Assembly (NCBI RefSeq): GCF_003591005.1 | Contig: NZ_QYYD01000022.1 | Coordinates: 46,231-110,230, forward strand | Source: Rhodopseudomonas palustris | GTDB taxonomy: Bacteria; Pseudomonadota; Alphaproteobacteria; Rhizobiales; Xanthobacteraceae | Direction: 5' to 3' | DNA length: 64,000 bases | Part shown: positions 61,162-64,000 of the stretch, in pieces | Numbering within the stretch: position 1 is the first letter of the stretch | How the letters are laid out: every line of letters begins with the position of its first letter | Position numbers and translations under genes: made by a program | Notes under the pieces: model-generated | What the model was told of the DNA's origin: nothing | What the model saw: the letters and a program-made list of their open reading frames with translations, nothing else | Databases searched by the model: none

Positions 61162-62327
61162 ACGCCGTCCTCGAACCGCGTGCCGCCAAGCCGAACGAGA
61201 GCGATGCGATCCTCAACGCATTGCCGAATCCGGTGCTGCTGGTCGGCCCCGACGGCAAGATCATCGATGCCAACATGGCGGCGGAATCGTTCTTTGAAAT
61301 CTCGACGCAGTTACTCCGACGGCAGTCGCTGACTGAGCTGGTGCCGTTCGGCAGTCCGCTGCTGGCGCTGATCGAGCAGGTGCGTAGCGGCAACTCGCCG
61401 GTCAACGAGTACAAGGTCGATCTCGGCACGCCGCGGATCGGCGCCGACCGTCAGGTCGACCTGCACGTTGCGCCGCTCAATGAGCGGCCGGGCCACATCG
61501 TGGTGATGCTGCAGGAGCGCACCATCGCCGACAAGATGGACCGCCAGCTCACCCATCGCAGCGCCGCGCGCTCGGTGATCGCCCTGGCGGCGATGCTGGC
61601 TCACGAGATCAAGAACCCGCTGTCCGGCATCCGCGGCGCCGCGCAACTGCTCGAACAGCAGGCGTCGTCCGAAGACCGCATGCTGACGCGGCTGATCTGC
61701 GACGAGGCCGACCGCATCGTCACGCTCGTCGACCGCATGGAGGTGTTCGGAGACGACCGCCCGGTGGCCCGCGGGCCGGTCAACATCCATTCGGTGCTCG
61801 ATCATGTGAAGCGGCTGGCGCAGTCCGGCTTCGCGCGGAATATCAAATTCGTCGAGGACTACGACCCGTCGCTGCCGCCGGTTTTGGCCAATCAGGATCA
61901 GCTGATTCAGGTGTTTCTGAATCTGGTCAAGAACGCCGCCGAAGCGTTGGTCGATCTCGGCTCCGAGGGCGAGATCCAGCTCACCACGGCGTTCCGTCCC
62001 GGCGTGCGGCTGTCGGTGCCCGGCAAGAAGACCCGGGTGTCGTTGCCGCTGGAGTTCTGCGTCAAGGACAACGGTCCGGGCGTACCGGAAGACCTGCTGC
62101 CGAACCTGTTCGACCCGTTTGTCACCACCAAGGCATCGGGCTCGGGCCTCGGGCTCGCGCTGGTCGCCAAGATCGTCGGCGACCACGGCGGAATCATCGA
62201 ATGCGAGTCGCAGCCGCGCAAGACCACGTTCCGCGTGCTGCTGCCGATGTACAACACGGCGAAAGCCCTGAATTCGAGTAACGGCGAGGACGAACCGGCG
62301 TCGTCTCCCTCACAGAACGCAAGATGA
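61158..62327 (+). CDS. ntrB: Nitrogen regulation sensor kinase/phosphatase NtrB
   Basis: This is a 389-residue soluble histidine kinase. The N-terminal PAS domain (about 15-125, [33 protein letters not shown] region) is followed by the dimerisation helix with His149 ([16 protein letters not shown]) and the GHKL ATPase domain with N box [34 protein letters not shown] and [18 protein letters not shown]. It has no membrane segments. It phosphorylates NtrC under nitrogen limitation and dephosphorylates it when PII (GlnB) binds under sufficiency. Translation is coupled to dusB by ATGA; ntrC follows after 10 bases. Confidence 0.95.
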   Translation: MNAVLEPRAAKPNESDAILNALPNPVLLVGPDGKIIDANMAAESFFEISTQLLRRQSLTELVPFGSPLLALIEQVRSGNSPVNEYKVDLGTPRIGADRQVDLHVAPLNERPGHIVVMLQERTIADKMDRQLTHRSAARSVIALAAMLAHEIKNPLSGIRGAAQLLEQQASSEDRMLTRLICDEADRIVTLVDRMEVFGDDRPVARGPVNIHSVLDHVKRLAQSGFARNIKFVEDYDPSLPPVLANQDQLIQVFLNLVKNAAEALVDLGSEGEIQLTTAFRPGVRLSVPGKKTRVSLPLEFCVKDNGPGVPEDLLPNLFDPFVTTKASGSGLGLALVAKIVGDHGGIIECESQPRKTTFRVLLPMYNTAKALNSSNGEDEPASSPSQNAR

Positions 62328-62337
62328 GGACTAACTA

Positions 62338-63780
62338 ATGCCTGCAGGTAGTATTCTCGTCGCGGACGACGACACCGCCATTCGCACGGTGCTCAATCAG
62401 GCGCTGTCGCGCGCCGGATACGAGGTGCGGCTGACCGGCAATGCGGCGACGCTATGGCGCTGGGTCAGCCAGGGCGAGGGCGATCTGGTGATCACCGACG
62501 TGGTGATGCCGGACGAAAACGCGTTCGATCTGTTGCCACGTATCAAGAAGATGCGGCCCAATCTGCCGGTCATCGTGATGAGCGCGCAGAACACCTTCAT
62601 GACGGCGATCCGTGCGTCGGAGAAGGGCGCTTACGAATATCTGCCGAAGCCGTTCGACCTCAAGGAGTTGATCGCAATCGTCGGCCGCGCGCTGGCCGAG
62701 CCGAAGGAACGGGCCAGCAACTCGAACGACGAAGGCGAGTTCGACTCGATCCCGCTGGTCGGCCGCTCGCCGGCGATGCAGGAGATCTACCGCGTGCTGG
62801 CGCGGCTGATGCAGACCGATCTCACGGTGATGATCTCCGGCGAGTCTGGCACCGGCAAGGAGCTGGTGGCGCGTGCGCTGCACGACTACGGCAAGCGCCG
62901 CAACGGTCCGTTCGTGGCGGTCAACATGGCGGCGATCCCGCGCGACCTGATCGAATCCGAACTGTTCGGTCACGAGCGCGGCGCGTTCACCGGCGCCAAC
63001 ACCCGCGCCTCGGGCCGGTTCGAGCAAGCCGAAGGCGGCACGCTGTTTCTTGACGAAATCGGCGACATGCCGATGGAGGCGCAGACCCGGCTGCTGCGCG
63101 TGCTGCAGCAGGGCGAGTACACCACGGTCGGCGGCCGCACCCCGATCAAGACCGACGTGCGCATCGTCGCCGCGTCCAACAAGGATCTGCGCATCCTGAT
63201 CCAGCAGGGGCTGTTCCGGGAGGATCTGTTCTTCCGGCTCAACGTCGTGCCGCTGCGGCTGCCGCCGCTGCGCGAGCACATCGAGGATCTGCCCGATCTT
63301 GTGCGGCATTTCTTCTCGCTGGCCGAGAAGGACGGGCTGCCCGCCAAGAAGCTCGACGCCGCAGCACTGGAGCGGATGAAGCAGCATCGCTGGCCCGGCA
63401 ACGTCCGCGAACTCGAGAATCTCGCCCGCAGGCTCGCGGCGCTGTATCCGCAGGACGTCATCACCGCCTCGGTGATCGACGGCGAGCTGGCGCCGCCTGC
63501 GGTGGTTTCCGGCGGCAGCGTGTCACACACCGTCGACAATCTGGGCGGTGCGGTCGAGATGTATCTGTCGTCGCACTTCTCCGGCTTCCCCAACGGCGTG
63601 CCGCCGCCGGGCCTCTATCACCGGGTGCTGCGCGAGATTGAAGTGCCGTTGCTGACCGCCGCGCTGGCCGCCACCCGCGGCAACCAGATCCGCGCCGCCG
63701 ATCTGCTCGGCCTCAACCGCAACACGCTGCGGAAGAAGATCCGGGATCTCGATATTCAGGTGTACCGCACAGGGGGGTGA
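62338..63780 (+). CDS. ntrC: Nitrogen regulation response regulator NtrC
   Basis: This is a 480-residue sigma-54 activator. Its receiver domain has the phosphoacceptor Asp54 ([13 protein letters not shown]) and acidic pocket Asp10-Asp12. The AAA+ domain has Walker A GESGTGKE (168-175), the sigma-54 contact loop GAFTGA (215-220), Walker [14 protein letters not shown] and the [14 protein letters not shown] region. The C-terminal Fis-type helix-turn-helix has [31 protein letters not shown]. It turns on glutamine synthetase, ammonium transport and amino acid uptake genes when nitrogen is scarce. In relatives ntrYX follows; here the usable sequence ends about 60 bases after the stop. Confidence 0.96.
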   Translation: MPAGSILVADDDTAIRTVLNQALSRAGYEVRLTGNAATLWRWVSQGEGDLVITDVVMPDENAFDLLPRIKKMRPNLPVIVMSAQNTFMTAIRASEKGAYEYLPKPFDLKELIAIVGRALAEPKERASNSNDEGEFDSIPLVGRSPAMQEIYRVLARLMQTDLTVMISGESGTGKELVARALHDYGKRRNGPFVAVNMAAIPRDLIESELFGHERGAFTGANTRASGRFEQAEGGTLFLDEIGDMPMEAQTRLLRVLQQGEYTTVGGRTPIKTDVRIVAASNKDLRILIQQGLFREDLFFRLNVVPLRLPPLREHIEDLPDLVRHFFSLAEKDGLPAKKLDAAALERMKQHRWPGNVRELENLARRLAALYPQDVITASVIDGELAPPAVVSGGSVSHTVDNLGGAVEMYLSSHFSGFPNGVPPPGLYHRVLREIEVPLLTAALAATRGNQIRAADLLGLNRNTLRKKIRDLDIQVYRTGG

Positions 63781-64000
63781 GCGTTCCCGCCGCCGATAGC
63801 GTTCTGGCGTCACCCTGAAAGTGGTGAGCTCTGAGTTGCGTTGCAAATGAGGCGGTTCTCGGGGGGGGGGGGGCGAAATGGCCAGGATTTACCCCCCAAA
63901 CCACCCCTTGAAGGAATTTCCGAAACAAACGCGTGGATCCCCGGAACAGGGCCCCGGCTTACCGGTTTAGAAAAAACGTTTGCCAATTGAAGCCCCAAAT
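63781..64000. other. Probable low-quality contig end
   Basis: After about 63850 the sequence changes character: a run of about 13 G (63861 onward), many doubled and quadrupled letters, AT-richer composition and no frame. ntrY would be expected to begin here in relatives. The decamer GGATCCCCGG (about 63934) also occurs in common cloning polylinkers, so a poor read tail or vector remnant is likely. I see no gene. Confidence 0.6.

Overview
The window looks like a stretch of chromosome from a Rhodopseudomonas- or Bradyrhizobium-like alphaproteobacterium (Nitrobacteraceae). Reasons: high GC coding sequence with strong GC third positions; the order nifR3/dusB-ntrB-ntrC, pcm-tolC-popZ-valS and lipA-ratA; PopZ, which is restricted to alphaproteobacteria; a fused IspDF; an aapJQMP amino acid transporter; and dispersed palindromic repeats of the kind common in these genomes. 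This assignment rests on gene content recalled from these families, not on a database search.

Region 1, about 1-9100, is accessory DNA. It holds a partial SRAP (abasic-site shielding) gene, small secreted or lipoprotein genes of unknown function, a truncated thermonuclease gene, a stand-alone Cas2/SinR-like small protein, a very acidic protein preceded by a strongly paired three-way-junction RNA candidate, a cluster of DnaA-box-like 9-mers, an Arc-type repressor, two tiny translationally coupled genes and a tyrosine recombinase. The recombinase gene ends 5 bases from the encoded CCA end of a tRNA-Arg(TCT). This is the arrangement of an integrative element inserted at a tRNA 3' end, with the element extending left, probably past the window edge.

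Region 2, about 9480-26990, carries cell-envelope genes: a bacterial alpha-2-macroglobulin overlapping pbpC (penicillin-binding protein 1C); then a four-gene lipid A/polyprenyl-sugar cluster (GT83 ArnT-like transferase, PAP2 phosphatase, GT2 polyprenyl-phosphate glycosyltransferase, LAB_N small membrane protein). A convergent metC follows, then the general L-amino acid ABC transporter aapJQMP. A palindromic repeat is read in frame inside the N-terminus of pbpC.

Region 3, about 27000-42700: a cysteine synthase whose 3' end is tandemly duplicated; a minus-strand operon of FAD oxidoreductase, DUF1365 protein and cyclopropane-fatty-acid-synthase-like methyltransferase; then a plus-strand MdtABC-like RND efflux operon with its own outer-membrane factor, and a DTW-domain tRNA-modifying enzyme.

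Region 4, about 42780-51180: an L,D-transpeptidase, tRNA-Cys, several small proteins, a membrane glycosyltransferase-like protein, an unusual secreted fusion of an RlpA-like barrel to a staphylococcal-nuclease domain, tRNA-Asn, a PIMT-like methyltransferase and TolC.

Region 5, about 51500-63780, is core: popZ, valS, mpg, lipA, coq10/ratA, pncC/cinA, ispDF, dusB, ntrB and ntrC. Two composite palindromic repeats in opposite orientation flank mpg-lipA-ratA. The last roughly 200 bases look like a poor-quality contig end.

Most promising for follow-up: the three-way-junction RNA with an alternative hairpin upstream of the acidic gene (6193-6366), the possible replication/regulation module of the integrated element (7149-9102), the repeat that became coding sequence in pbpC, and the RlpA-nuclease fusion.
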